64,000 bases of DNA from Tenggerimyces sp963762635. Lineage in GTDB: Bacteria > Actinomycetota > Actinomycetes > Propionibacteriales > Actinopolymorphaceae. How positions within the stretch are numbered: the first letter of the stretch is position 1; the number at the start of each line of letters is the position of its first letter. The notes under the pieces were generated by a model. It saw nothing but the letters and a program-made list of their open reading frames with translations. It had not been told where the DNA came from and did not search any database. This document shows, piece after piece, positions 1-7,717 of the stretch. Both the position numbers and the translations under genes were made by a program. The stretch lies in contig CAVXLQ010000023.1 in NCBI GenBank assembly GCA_963762635.1, positions 620,001 to 684,000 on the forward strand, read 5' to 3'.

Positions 1-122
1 GCAGCCGCCGTCGCCGGTTGGTCCGAACGGAGGACGAAGAACCAGATCCCGATCCCGCCGGCGACGAGTAACAGCACCAAGCCGACATTGAGCACGACGC
101 GTCTGCGCCCCCACTTTGCCAT
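1..122 (-). CDS. N-terminus of a membrane-anchored protein, probably an HlyD/MacA-like exporter adaptor (partial)
   Basis: The reading frame starts at an ATG at 122 and runs off the left edge of the window, giving 40 visible residues. They show a short basic start (MAKWGRRR), one hydrophobic segment at about residues 9-30 and then a polar stretch, i.e. a signal anchor. The motif RRRVVLNVGLVLLLVAG resembles the start of actinobacterial efflux adaptor (HlyD-family) proteins, which is inference because the diagnostic domains lie outside the window. No good ribosome binding site is seen, so the start could be wrong. Confidence 0.5.
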   Translation of the reverse strand, partial: MAKWGRRRVVLNVGLVLLLVAGGIGIWFFVLRSDQPATAA

Positions 123-185
123 GCGGAGGAGCGTGACTGGCTTATGTCACCAGACGGTGTGAACGACCTGGAGATTGCCTGGGAA

Positions 186-1259
186 TCAGGCGCTAGCCGG
201 GATCCGGTGGGTGGGCTGGGGGTACGAGGGCTGGAACGAGGCGCCGTTGGTCGAACGTACGGTCGCCCCGACCTCGCGGCCGGCGGCGTCGGCTGCACGG
301 CGGACCAGGTCATCCAACACGAGGGGCTCGCAGTTCACCCGCAGGTTGAGCGTCGCGGTCGCGATCAGCGCGTTGCCCGGAGCGGTGAGGTCGGTCTGTA
401 CCGGTTCGCCCGCCTCCGTCAAGCTCAGCTTGACAAGGCCGGCCGGCGACTCGACCGACACCTTCGCATGACCGACCAGATAGCCGGAGCGGGCACACTC
501 TGCCGAGACCTCGGCCAGCGCTCGTTCCGCCCACGCCACCGGCGAGAACGGCGCGTCGGAGGCGCCGAGCTCGACCGTGTGGTTGAGCCACGCCAGCGCG
601 GCCTCGGCCGCGGCGTAACGGTCGTAGTCCACCTCGAGGTCGATGTCCGCGCCCGCGGGCTCGTCCCATGCGGCCATCAGCTCGTCGAGGCCTTCCGAGG
701 TCGCGGCGGAGTACGAGAGGACCCGCGCGTGCGGGAACGCGGCACCCAGCTCCCGACCGATCGCCCGCAAGGACGAGCCGTGGACGTCGGCCTTGTTCAG
801 CGCGAGAACGTCGCCCTCGGCGAGCTGCTTGGCGAACAGGTACCCAAGATCGGACTCGTCGCCGACCAAAGCCCGCAGCCGGTCCGGGTCGACGATCGTC
901 GTCACCGGCGCGACCGTCAGCACGTCGCCGTAGAACTTGCGGAGCGGACGTACGACCGTCGCCTGCAGGTCCGTACAGCTACCGACCGCCTCCGCGATGA
1001 TCACCTCGGCGCGCTCGTCGATCAGCTGCTTGATCACGGCCTCGAGATTCTCGAACCGGCAGCAGAAACAACCGCCCGAGATCTCGGCGACGTCGCCCAG
1101 CGCGCTCTTCGCCAATGCGGTGTCGACGAGGTCCGCGGCCTGGTCGTTCGTGATCACCGCGACGTTCTTGCCCTGCGCGGTGAACCGCCGGCCCGCCGCC
1201 AGCATCGTCGTGGTCTTGCCCGCTCCCAGGAACCCGCTGAGCAGCACGATCTGGACCAT
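186..1259 (-). CDS. CobW/COG0523-family GTPase, metal chaperone-like
   Basis: 357 residues. The G3E-family P-loop GFLGAGKTTT lies at residues 9-18, followed by the signature GGCFCC at about residue 61-66, whose CxCC cysteines bind metal in COG0523 proteins. The family loads or delivers metals such as Zn or Co in the cytoplasm in a GTP-dependent way. The carboxy-terminal half has no obvious CobW_C signature, so this is a short, divergent member. GGAGG lies 7 bases before the ATG, supporting the start. No metal enzyme or Zur-type gene is adjacent, so the client is unknown. Confidence 0.85.
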   Translation of the reverse strand: MVQIVLLSGFLGAGKTTTMLAAGRRFTAQGKNVAVITNDQAADLVDTALAKSALGDVAEISGGCFCCRFENLEAVIKQLIDERAEVIIAEAVGSCTDLQATVVRPLRKFYGDVLTVAPVTTIVDPDRLRALVGDESDLGYLFAKQLAEGDVLALNKADVHGSSLRAIGRELGAAFPHARVLSYSAATSEGLDELMAAWDEPAGADIDLEVDYDRYAAAEAALAWLNHTVELGASDAPFSPVAWAERALAEVSAECARSGYLVGHAKVSVESPAGLVKLSLTEAGEPVQTDLTAPGNALIATATLNLRVNCEPLVLDDLVRRAADAAGREVGATVRSTNGASFQPSYPQPTHRIPASA

Positions 1260-1302
1260 TCGGCACCTCCGGCAGCAGCGGGAATTCGATTTCCCGCGCA
1301 GC

Positions 1303-1791
1303 CTATGAGGATTTCGGCCGCTCCGGAAGCCCCGTGTGCGGGTCGACGGGCGGCAGCTCCGGCGGCAGGAAGACCCACTTCTTGTAGGACCAGAACCGGA
1401 ACGCCGTACCGAGCCCGAGCCCGATCACGTTCGCCGAGATGTTGTACGCGATCGGCCCGGTCAGCTCGAGGATGTAGGTGGTGAAGCCCACGACGAGCAG
1501 CGCGATGAGCAGGCCGACGGCGTTCAGTACGAAGTACATGAAGTACTCCTTGGCCAAGCCTTGGCTGGCCCGGTGCCGGAACGTCCAGAACCGGTTGCCG
1601 AGGAAGGCGACCGTCGCGGCGATCGCTACCGAGATGGTCTTCGAGGTGAGTGGGCCGAAGTCGAACACGAGGTACAGGAGGTTCGAGATCCCGACGTCGA
1701 TGACGAACGCGACGCTCCCCACGGTGCCGAACTTGGCGAACTCCTTCACCAGATGTTCGAACCGATTCCAAAGGTGCCGGATCACTCCCAC
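1303..1791 (-). CDS. GtrA-family membrane protein
   Basis: 162 residues with four hydrophobic segments at about 20-42, 48-70, 85-108 and 115-137, ending in a basic RFWSYKKWVF block. This is the pattern of the GtrA family (PF04138), whose members are thought to move undecaprenyl-linked sugars or support cell-wall polysaccharide synthesis. The phrase KFGTVGSVAFVIDVG and FLGNRFWTFRHR are typical of the family. It starts at GTG 1791, with a second in-frame GTG at 1785 as an alternative. It is 43 bases upstream of the CobW-type gene in the same direction, but no functional link is evident. Confidence 0.85.
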   Translation of the reverse strand: MGVIRHLWNRFEHLVKEFAKFGTVGSVAFVIDVGISNLLYLVFDFGPLTSKTISVAIAATVAFLGNRFWTFRHRASQGLAKEYFMYFVLNAVGLLIALLVVGFTTYILELTGPIAYNISANVIGLGLGTAFRFWSYKKWVFLPPELPPVDPHTGLPERPKSS

Positions 1792-1844
1792 CAGCGGAAC
1801 GCTACTCGGGCGTTAAGGGCACCGCTCGGGTAGGTTCGCGGCCC

Positions 1845-2483
1845 ATGACTTGGCAGCCAGGGGAGCACATCGTCCGCCGAGAGGTCTGGAAGGGCCAGGT
1901 GTGGGCGGCCATGGACGTGATCGTCGTACGCGACGAGCCCGACCTGCTCGCCGTGTTCACGCCCACCGGAGCGCCGATGGGCTACGCGGCGGGCGACTGG
2001 CCGACGGCAGACGGGCTGCATCCGTGGCACGACAAGCCGCGCTGGCACGGACACGGCTGCCTGCAGCTCCTCTGGCCGAACGTCGACTACTCCGTCTGGG
2101 TGTTCTGGAGCGGTCCGGATCGCGCGTTCGACAGCTGGTACGTCAACCTGCAAGCACCGTTCGTACGCACAGAAGTGGGCATCGACACCCTCGACCACGA
2201 GGTCGACGTGGTCCTCAGGCCGGACGGGAAGGTCGAGCTCAAGGACGTCGACGCGATCGCCGACTGCGTACGCCACGGCCGCTTCACCCAGGAGTTCGCG
2301 ACCGCGACAGTCGAACGGGGCCAAGCGCTCGCCGACAAGTTCGCGCGCGGAGGCATCGAGTGGGATTCGGACTGGGCCACATGGACGCCTCAGCAGGACT
2401 GGAAACCGCTCGAGAAGCTCCCAGCGGGCTGGGACGTTCTCGGCATGCGGGACGCCTCCACGCACGTTGACGTGCGCAGTTAG
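1845..2483 (+). CDS. DUF402 domain protein
   Basis: 212 residues, no signal peptide or membrane segment. The middle (residues about 55-170) carries the DUF402/FomD-like fold, with conserved WxGPDRAFDSWYVNLQAP and an acidic DHEVDVVLRPDG...LKDVDA segment that forms the divalent-metal nucleotide phosphatase site in characterised relatives. The natural substrate of this member is unknown. The start at ATG 1845 follows only a short upstream region; the gene is divergent from gtrA and is followed after 92 bases by lysC. Confidence 0.8.
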   Translation: MTWQPGEHIVRREVWKGQVWAAMDVIVVRDEPDLLAVFTPTGAPMGYAAGDWPTADGLHPWHDKPRWHGHGCLQLLWPNVDYSVWVFWSGPDRAFDSWYVNLQAPFVRTEVGIDTLDHEVDVVLRPDGKVELKDVDAIADCVRHGRFTQEFATATVERGQALADKFARGGIEWDSDWATWTPQQDWKPLEKLPAGWDVLGMRDASTHVDVRS

Positions 2484-2575
2484 ACTCGAACGGCGGCAAC
2501 GATGCCGTCGAGTGACGGTTCAGTGACCGTACGCACACAGCAGGCAAGACGTTCCCGTCAGCAGGAGTTTCTCAA

Positions 2576-3892
2576 GTGAGCCTCGTCGTGCAGAAGTACG
2601 GCGGCTCGTCGGTGGCCGACGCGCAGTGCATCAAGCGAGTCGCCCAACGCATCGTCGCGACGAAGAAGGCCGGTCACGAAGTCGTGGTCGTCGTCTCGGC
2701 GATGGGTGACACCACCGACGACCTCCGCGATCTTGCCCAGCAGGTGAGCCCGCTCCCGCCGCCCCGCGAGCTCGACATGTTGCTCACCGCGGGCGAACGG
2801 ATCTCGATGGCCCTGCTCGCCATGGCGATCGCGAACCTCGGCCAGACGGCAAAGTCGTACACCGGCAGCCAGGCCGGCGTGCTCACGACTTCCCAGCACG
2901 GCAGGGCGAAGATCATCGACATCACGCCGGGCCGCATCCGCAAGGCGCTCGACGAAGGTGCGATCGCGATCGTCGCCGGTTTCCAGGGCGTCTCGCAGGA
3001 CACCAAGGAGATCACCACGCTCGGCCGCGGCGCGTCCGACACCACGGCCGTCGCGCTCGCCGCCGCGTTGGACGCGGACGTGTGCGAGATCTACACCGAC
3101 GTCGACGGCGTCTTCACCGCCGACCCGCGCGTCGTCCCGACCGCGCGCCGGATGCCTCGCATCAGCTACGCCGAGATGCTCGAGATGGCGGCCTGTGGTT
3201 CGAAGGTTCTCCACCTGCGTTGCGTCGAGTACGCGCGCCGATACGGGGTACCTATTCACGTACGTTCGTCGTTCAGCAATCAGCCCGGAACTTGGGTCGC
3301 CGATGCTGAGACCTACCAGGCAGCCGTCGAGAAGGGGCTCGTCGACGCCGAAGCAGCGGAAGGGGTCGAGATGGAGCAGGCGATCATCTCCGGAGTCGCG
3401 CACGACCGAAGCGAGGCCAAGATCACGGTCGTCGCGGTGCCCGACAAGGTCGGTGAGGCAGCGCGCATCTTCACGACCCTCGCGGATGCCGAGATCAACC
3501 TGGACATGATCGTGCAGAACGTCTCCGGCGTGGCCACCGGTCGCACCGACATCTCGTTCAGCCTGCCGCGCGCCGACGGCCAGACCGCGATGAACGCCCT
3601 CGCGAAGATCAAGGAAGAGGTCGGGTTCGAGCAGCTGCTGTACGACGACCGCATCGGCAAGGTCTCGCTGATCGGCGCCGGCATGCGGACCAACCCCGGT
3701 GTCGCCGCGCGCTTCTTCGCCGCTGTCGCCGAGGCCGGCGTCAACATCGAGATGATCTCCACGTCGGAGATCCGGGTGTCGGTCGTGGTCGACGAGGACG
3801 ATGTCGACAACGCGGTCGCTGCCGCCCATCATGCGTTCGAGCTCGACGCGGACGAGGTCGAGGCCGTCGTCTACGGCGGGACCGGACGGTGA
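2576..3892 (+). CDS. lysC: Aspartate kinase
   Basis: 438 residues. It phosphorylates aspartate, the first step to lysine/diaminopimelate, threonine and methionine. The kinase domain begins with KYGGSSVAD (residues 7-15) and covers about 1-240; two ACT domains follow at about 265-340 and 345-425 and would bind feedback inhibitors. Start is GTG 2576. The stop overlaps the start of asd by four bases (GTGA), so the two are translationally coupled. The size and ACT layout match the class in Corynebacterium and Bacillus that also makes a short beta subunit from an internal start. Confidence 0.97.
   Translation: MSLVVQKYGGSSVADAQCIKRVAQRIVATKKAGHEVVVVVSAMGDTTDDLRDLAQQVSPLPPPRELDMLLTAGERISMALLAMAIANLGQTAKSYTGSQAGVLTTSQHGRAKIIDITPGRIRKALDEGAIAIVAGFQGVSQDTKEITTLGRGASDTTAVALAAALDADVCEIYTDVDGVFTADPRVVPTARRMPRISYAEMLEMAACGSKVLHLRCVEYARRYGVPIHVRSSFSNQPGTWVADAETYQAAVEKGLVDAEAAEGVEMEQAIISGVAHDRSEAKITVVAVPDKVGEAARIFTTLADAEINLDMIVQNVSGVATGRTDISFSLPRADGQTAMNALAKIKEEVGFEQLLYDDRIGKVSLIGAGMRTNPGVAARFFAAVAEAGVNIEMISTSEIRVSVVVDEDDVDNAVAAAHHAFELDADEVEAVVYGGTGR
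3371..3892 (+). other. Candidate internal start for the aspartate kinase beta subunit
   Basis: An in-frame ATG at 3371 (residue 266 of LysC, MEQAIISGVAH) lies exactly where the beta chain of Corynebacterium-type aspartokinase begins (MEEAVLTGVAT). A purine-rich stretch, AGCGGAAGGGG, precedes it by a few bases. It would give a 173-residue regulatory chain made of the two ACT domains. This is inferred by analogy only. Confidence 0.5.
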
Positions 3893-4992
3893 CGGGCGCG
3901 CAGGGGCGGGCACCAGAGGGGACCAGGCCGACACTCGCGGTCGTCGGAGCCACCGGAGCGGTCGGAACGGTGATGCTCGAGCTGCTCTCGACTCGCCGCG
4001 ACGTGTGGGGCGAGATCCGGCTGATCGCGTCGCACCGTTCGGCAGGTCGGCGGCTGCGCGTCCGCGGGCAAGAGGTGACGGTGCAGCCGCTCACCGCGGA
4101 GAGCTTCGACGGCGTGGACGTCGCGATGTTCGACGTTCCCGACGAGGTGTCGGCCGAGTGGGCCGAGGTCGCGGTCGCGGCGGGTGCCGTGGTGGTCGAC
4201 AACTCCGGTGCGTTCCGGATGGACCCCGACGTTCCGCTCGTCGTGCCCGAGGTGAACGCATCGGTCGCCCGCCGGCGGCCGAAGGGGATCATCGCGAACC
4301 CCAACTGCACAACGCTTTCCATGATCGTCGCGATCGGTGCGCTGCACCGCGCGTATGTCCTCGAGTCGCTCGTCGTCGCGTCGTACCAGGCCGCGTCGGG
4401 TGCAGGGCAGGCCGGGATCGAAACGCTGTACGACCAGATCGCCAAGGTCGCCGGGCATCGCGAGCTCGGCACGCGGGCGGGCGACGTACGCCGGATCGTC
4501 GACGAGGACCTCGGGCCGTTCGCCGCGCCGCTCGCGATGAACGTGGTGCCGTGGGTCGGCTCGGCGGGCGCCGACGGATGGACCACGGAGGAGCTGAAGG
4601 TCCGGAACGAGTCGCGCAAGATCCTCGGGCTGCCGGACCTGCCGGTGTCGGCGACCTGCGTTCGCGTGCCCGTGGTGACCGCGCACTCGTTGGCCGTGCA
4701 CGCGCGGTTCAAGCGGCCCATCGAGCTGGAGAAGGTGCACGAGCTGCTGCGCGACTCGTCGGGCGTGCTGTTGTTCGACGACCCTTCGCACCTGGAGTTC
4801 CCGACGCCGGCGGACGTGGTCGGGACCGATCCGACCTGGGTCGGCCGGCTCCGCGTGGCGCTGGACGACCCGCAGGCGTTGGACCTGTTCGTCTGCGGCG
4901 ACAACCTCCGGAAGGGCGCGGCGCTGAACACCGCGCAGATCGCCGAGGTCGTGGCCGAAGACCTCATGCAGGCGGCGGTTCCGACCGCCTAG
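3889..4992 (+). CDS. asd: Aspartate-semialdehyde dehydrogenase
   Basis: 367 residues. It reduces aspartyl phosphate to aspartate semialdehyde with NADPH. The nucleotide-binding GATGAVG is at residues 20-26 and the active-site cysteine is C140 in NPNCTT. The carboxy-terminal dimerisation part keeps the VPVVTAHS-type motif of the family. GTG 3889 overlaps the lysC stop by four bases, so the aspartate pathway pair forms an operon. The amino terminus is about 15 residues longer than in typical homologues. Confidence 0.96.
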   Translation: MTGAQGRAPEGTRPTLAVVGATGAVGTVMLELLSTRRDVWGEIRLIASHRSAGRRLRVRGQEVTVQPLTAESFDGVDVAMFDVPDEVSAEWAEVAVAAGAVVVDNSGAFRMDPDVPLVVPEVNASVARRRPKGIIANPNCTTLSMIVAIGALHRAYVLESLVVASYQAASGAGQAGIETLYDQIAKVAGHRELGTRAGDVRRIVDEDLGPFAAPLAMNVVPWVGSAGADGWTTEELKVRNESRKILGLPDLPVSATCVRVPVVTAHSLAVHARFKRPIELEKVHELLRDSSGVLLFDDPSHLEFPTPADVVGTDPTWVGRLRVALDDPQALDLFVCGDNLRKGAALNTAQIAEVVAEDLMQAAVPTA

Positions 4993-5240
4993 CGGTGAGC
5001 AGGACCGTCGGGGTAGGCGTCGCGGGTGTAGCCGACTTCGGTCTCCGCCCGCACGCTCAGTAGGTCGTTGCCGTGCGGTGCCGTGGAACACGTGCCAGAA
5101 CACGGCGAACGGGCGGGACGCGATCCCAGTGCCGCAGCCGATGTCGAGCAGGTCGCGTCCGGCGCTCGCGGCGACGATCCGCTCGATCAGGGCAATGCTG
5201 TGGGTGCTGTCACCGGCATCAACGCGCTCGCGCTCGCGCT
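4989..5240 (-). pseudogene. Remnant of a class I SAM-dependent methyltransferase
   Basis: Reading the minus strand from about 5240 gives IALIERIVAASAGRDLLDIG followed by CGTGIASR, the classical motif I of SAM methyltransferases. The text then changes into unrelated sequence and ends, in another frame, at a stop at 4989 overlapping the asd stop. No full-length frame exists. This is debris left by deletions and shifts, not a working gene. A short plus-strand frame at about 5250-5342 also looks like coding debris that I cannot assign. Confidence 0.55.
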
Positions 5241-5331
5241 CATCGGCGGGCGTACCTGCTCTCCGCCGATCGCGCCGAGAAGCCGGAACGCGCCACCGTC
5301 CGCAATGCTGTCACCGCGGTGCTCGCGGGCG

Positions 5332-5931
5332 TCACTGCTTGAGCCACGGCGCCAGCGCCACGTCGGTGGCCTGGCGCATCGCCGTACGGATGGTCGCCGG
5401 GTCGTCCGGCGCCTCGGCCTCGTCCAGTAAGACCTGCAACGCCGCGCTGATCGCGCCGATGAAGGCGCCGACGAGGGCGGCGGCGCGGACCTCGTCGAGC
5501 TCGTCCGGGTACGCCGCGGCCAGATGGCGGGCGATCTCGCGCTGGGCGTCCAGCTGCATCTGCAACGCCCGGCCGCGCACGGACGGGACCGTACGGATCA
5601 GCCGCAGCCGAAGCGCTCCGAGTCGGCCGGTCATGTCGTCGCTCTCGTCGCCGACCGTGGTCAGCGCGCGGAGCAGCACGCTGGCCGGTCGCTCGCCCGG
5701 CCGCCGGGTGGCGATCGCGGCGATCGCGGCCTCGATCCGCCCGTCGCTCTCCGGGAAGAGCAGCTCCTCCTTGCTCGTGAAGTAACTGAAGAACGTCCGG
5801 GTGCCGATCTCCGCTGCCGCCGCGATGTCGGCGATCGTCGTCTGTTCGTACCCGTCCCGCTCGAACAGCTCCGCTGCAGCCGTAACGAGCGCCTGCCGGG
5901 TCCGGACCCGCTTGCGTTCGCGAAGGCTCAC
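5332..5931 (-). CDS. TetR-family regulator
   Basis: 199 residues from GTG 5931 (GTG 5937 is an in-frame alternative). The amino-terminal helix-turn-helix occupies residues about 8-55, with the typical LFERDGYEQTTIADIAAAAEIG and TFFSYFTSKEELLF text. The rest is a helical ligand-binding domain with a MftR/AcrR-like layout. It is divergent from the flavin monooxygenase gene, 77 bases away, and probably represses it and itself through the palindromes between them. The longer frame that continues upstream is a read-through of the neighbour's antisense. Confidence 0.92.
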   Translation of the reverse strand: MSLRERKRVRTRQALVTAAAELFERDGYEQTTIADIAAAAEIGTRTFFSYFTSKEELLFPESDGRIEAAIAAIATRRPGERPASVLLRALTTVGDESDDMTGRLGALRLRLIRTVPSVRGRALQMQLDAQREIARHLAAAYPDELDEVRAAALVGAFIGAISAALQVLLDEAEAPDDPATIRTAMRQATDVALAPWLKQ

Positions 5932-5971
5932 GACCACAGACCATACTGCATCGAACGCGAAACCGCACTCG

Positions 5972-5992
5972 TTGCATAATTGCACTGAGTGC
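5972..5992. promoter_or_regulatory. Palindromic operator between TetR gene and monooxygenase
   Basis: The intergenic region holds TTGCATAATTGCA (TGCA-N4-TGCA, 5973-5984) joined to GCACTGAGTGC (5982-5992), a perfect 11-base inverted repeat. It sits 16 bases before the monooxygenase ATG, where bound TetR would block transcription. Assignment is by position and symmetry only. Confidence 0.55.
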
Positions 5993-6008
5993 GCGTATCG
6001 TCGTCGCC

Positions 6009-7121
6009 ATGACCACAGTGCTGATTTCCGGAGCCGGCGTCGCCGGCCCCACGCTCGCCTACTGGCTCGCCCGCAACGGCTTCGAGCCAACGGTTGTCGA
6101 GCGCTCCGCCGGACTGCGCTCCAGCGGCAACCCGGTCGACATCCGCGCCCAGGCGTTGTCGATCGTCGAGCAGATGGGCGCCGTGCCGGCGCTGCGCGCG
6201 GCAGCCACCACCGCGAGCGCGATGAGCGTGATCGACGCGTCCGGACGCGAGGTCGTCCGGATCCCGATGCCGGGCGCGGGCGGCAGGGGTGCGGAGATCG
6301 AGATCCCGCGGACCGACCTGGCCGCGATCCTCTACGACGCCGCGAAGGGCGACGCGGAGTGGATCTTCCACGACTCGATCGCCAAGCTCGAGCAGGACGA
6401 GAACGGCGTCGACGTGACGTTCGAGCATGCGGCTCCACGCAGGTTCGACCTGGTCATCGGCGCGGACGGCCTGCACTCGAACGTACGGCGGCTGGCCTTC
6501 GGACCCGAACGCGACTACGTCGAGCACCTCGGGATGTATATCGCGACGGTCCCGTTCGGCCGTCCCGCCGACTCACCCGAGGTCGTCCACCTCTTCAACA
6601 CGCCAGGAAGGCTGGCCGCGATCCACCCGTCTCGCGACAACGCGGGTGCCGCGTTCATCTTCCGCCACGACGTCGTGCGCGACCTCGACTACCGCGATCT
6701 CGAACAGCACAAGCGGATCGTGACCGCGGCGTACGAGGGTGCGGGCTGGCGCGTACCCGAGCTGCTCGACATCCTGCGCGACGCCGACGACGTCTACTTC
6801 GACGGCGTCAGCATGGTCAGGATGGCGACCTGGTCGCGGGGGCGAATCGTTTTGCTCGGCGACGCGGCGTCCTGCGTCTCGTTGTTCGGCGACGGCTCCA
6901 CGCACGCGATCATCGCCGCGTACGACCTCGCCCACAGACTCGCCGAGACCAGTCACACCGAAGCGTTCCAGCGTTACGAGCTCGAGCACCGCAAGCGCAT
7001 CGAGCCGAGGCAACGCGCGGTCGGACGTTCCGCGGCGATGCTGGTGCCGAAGACCCGGCTGGGGATCGCCGTACGCAACCTCGCCGCTCGCGCGTTGCCC
7101 GTACTCAGCGGGCGGTCCTAG
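6009..7121 (+). CDS. FAD-dependent monooxygenase (PHBH/TetX class)
   Basis: 370 residues. The FAD-binding GAGVAGPTLAYWLARNG is at residues 8-24, and the second FAD motif GDAASCVSLFGDGSTHAI is near residue 285. This layout belongs to group A flavoprotein hydroxylases, which use NAD(P)H and oxygen to hydroxylate aromatic or polyketide-like compounds. It is soluble with no signal. It is divergent from a TetR gene that probably senses its substrate. Similarity of the family to TetX-like drug-modifying enzymes makes detoxification possible, but the substrate cannot be read from sequence. Confidence 0.92.
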   Translation: MTTVLISGAGVAGPTLAYWLARNGFEPTVVERSAGLRSSGNPVDIRAQALSIVEQMGAVPALRAAATTASAMSVIDASGREVVRIPMPGAGGRGAEIEIPRTDLAAILYDAAKGDAEWIFHDSIAKLEQDENGVDVTFEHAAPRRFDLVIGADGLHSNVRRLAFGPERDYVEHLGMYIATVPFGRPADSPEVVHLFNTPGRLAAIHPSRDNAGAAFIFRHDVVRDLDYRDLEQHKRIVTAAYEGAGWRVPELLDILRDADDVYFDGVSMVRMATWSRGRIVLLGDAASCVSLFGDGSTHAIIAAYDLAHRLAETSHTEAFQRYELEHRKRIEPRQRAVGRSAAMLVPKTRLGIAVRNLAARALPVLSGRS

Positions 7122-7495
7122 CTCGGATCGCTCACCTCGACGTCGACCTTGCTGTCGTAGAAGGACACATAGCCCTCGATGTCCTCGGCCTCGGGCACCA
7201 GGCCGCGGTCTCGTTCGTACGACCAGACCACGTCCGTCACCTCGTGATCGCCGACTCGCGCTGACCAATAACGTGCCTCGCCCTTATAGGGACAGACCGT
7301 CGACGTGTCGGTCGGCGTCAGCAGGTCCATGCGAACGTCCTCGCGCGGGAGGTACCAGCGCACCGGCAGCCCCGTCTCGTAGAGGCCACGTGCTTGCTTG
7401 CTGTCGGCGAGAACGGTGCCGTCGAGGGTGACGGTCACCCGTTGCGTCGCCGGACGGATGTCGATGCGGTGGTGAGGATCACGGCTCATAGCCAT
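7118..7495 (-). CDS. DUF427 domain protein
   Basis: 125 residues from ATG 7495 (or MSRD at 7489). It contains one DUF427 domain: VTVTLDGTVLADSKQARGLYE, then the LPREDVRMDLLTPTDTSTVCPYKGEARYW region that defines the family, and a closing FYDSKVDVEV. The function of the family is unknown; it has a small beta-tent fold. The stop overlaps the convergent monooxygenase stop by four bases (CTAG). Confidence 0.85.
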   Translation of the reverse strand: MAMSRDPHHRIDIRPATQRVTVTLDGTVLADSKQARGLYETGLPVRWYLPREDVRMDLLTPTDTSTVCPYKGEARYWSARVGDHEVTDVVWSYERDRGLVPEAEDIEGYVSFYDSKVDVEVSDPS

Positions 7496-7717
7496 GCAAC
7501 GTCGGCGGGCCCCTGTGACTTCCCGGTTGTCTACCTGGCCGATTGAGGTCAGTCGGGATTCAAACAAGACGTCACTGGTAACACGGTGGTGATCGCGGGC
7601 TAACGCGCGCCGTTGACGATCATCGGACACGCGTGCGAAGGTGACGCGACGCGCAGTGCAAGTGCCACGGGAGGGCGCACGGACTTCGTGCGGGGACCCC
7701 AACTCGAGGGGGTAGCG

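Noticed and set aside
144..1484. Long plus-strand frame opposite the CobW gene
   Set aside because: Arg-rich antisense frame caused by high GC; the minus strand has a recognised protein with P-loop and ribosome site.
2558..3934. 458-codon minus-strand frame opposite lysC
   Set aside because: Only Asp/Arg/Val-rich low-complexity text; it is the shadow of lysC, which has all aspartokinase motifs.
3741..5103. Two long minus-strand frames opposite asd
   Set aside because: Ser/Arg-rich shadows without any domain, opposite an intact asd.
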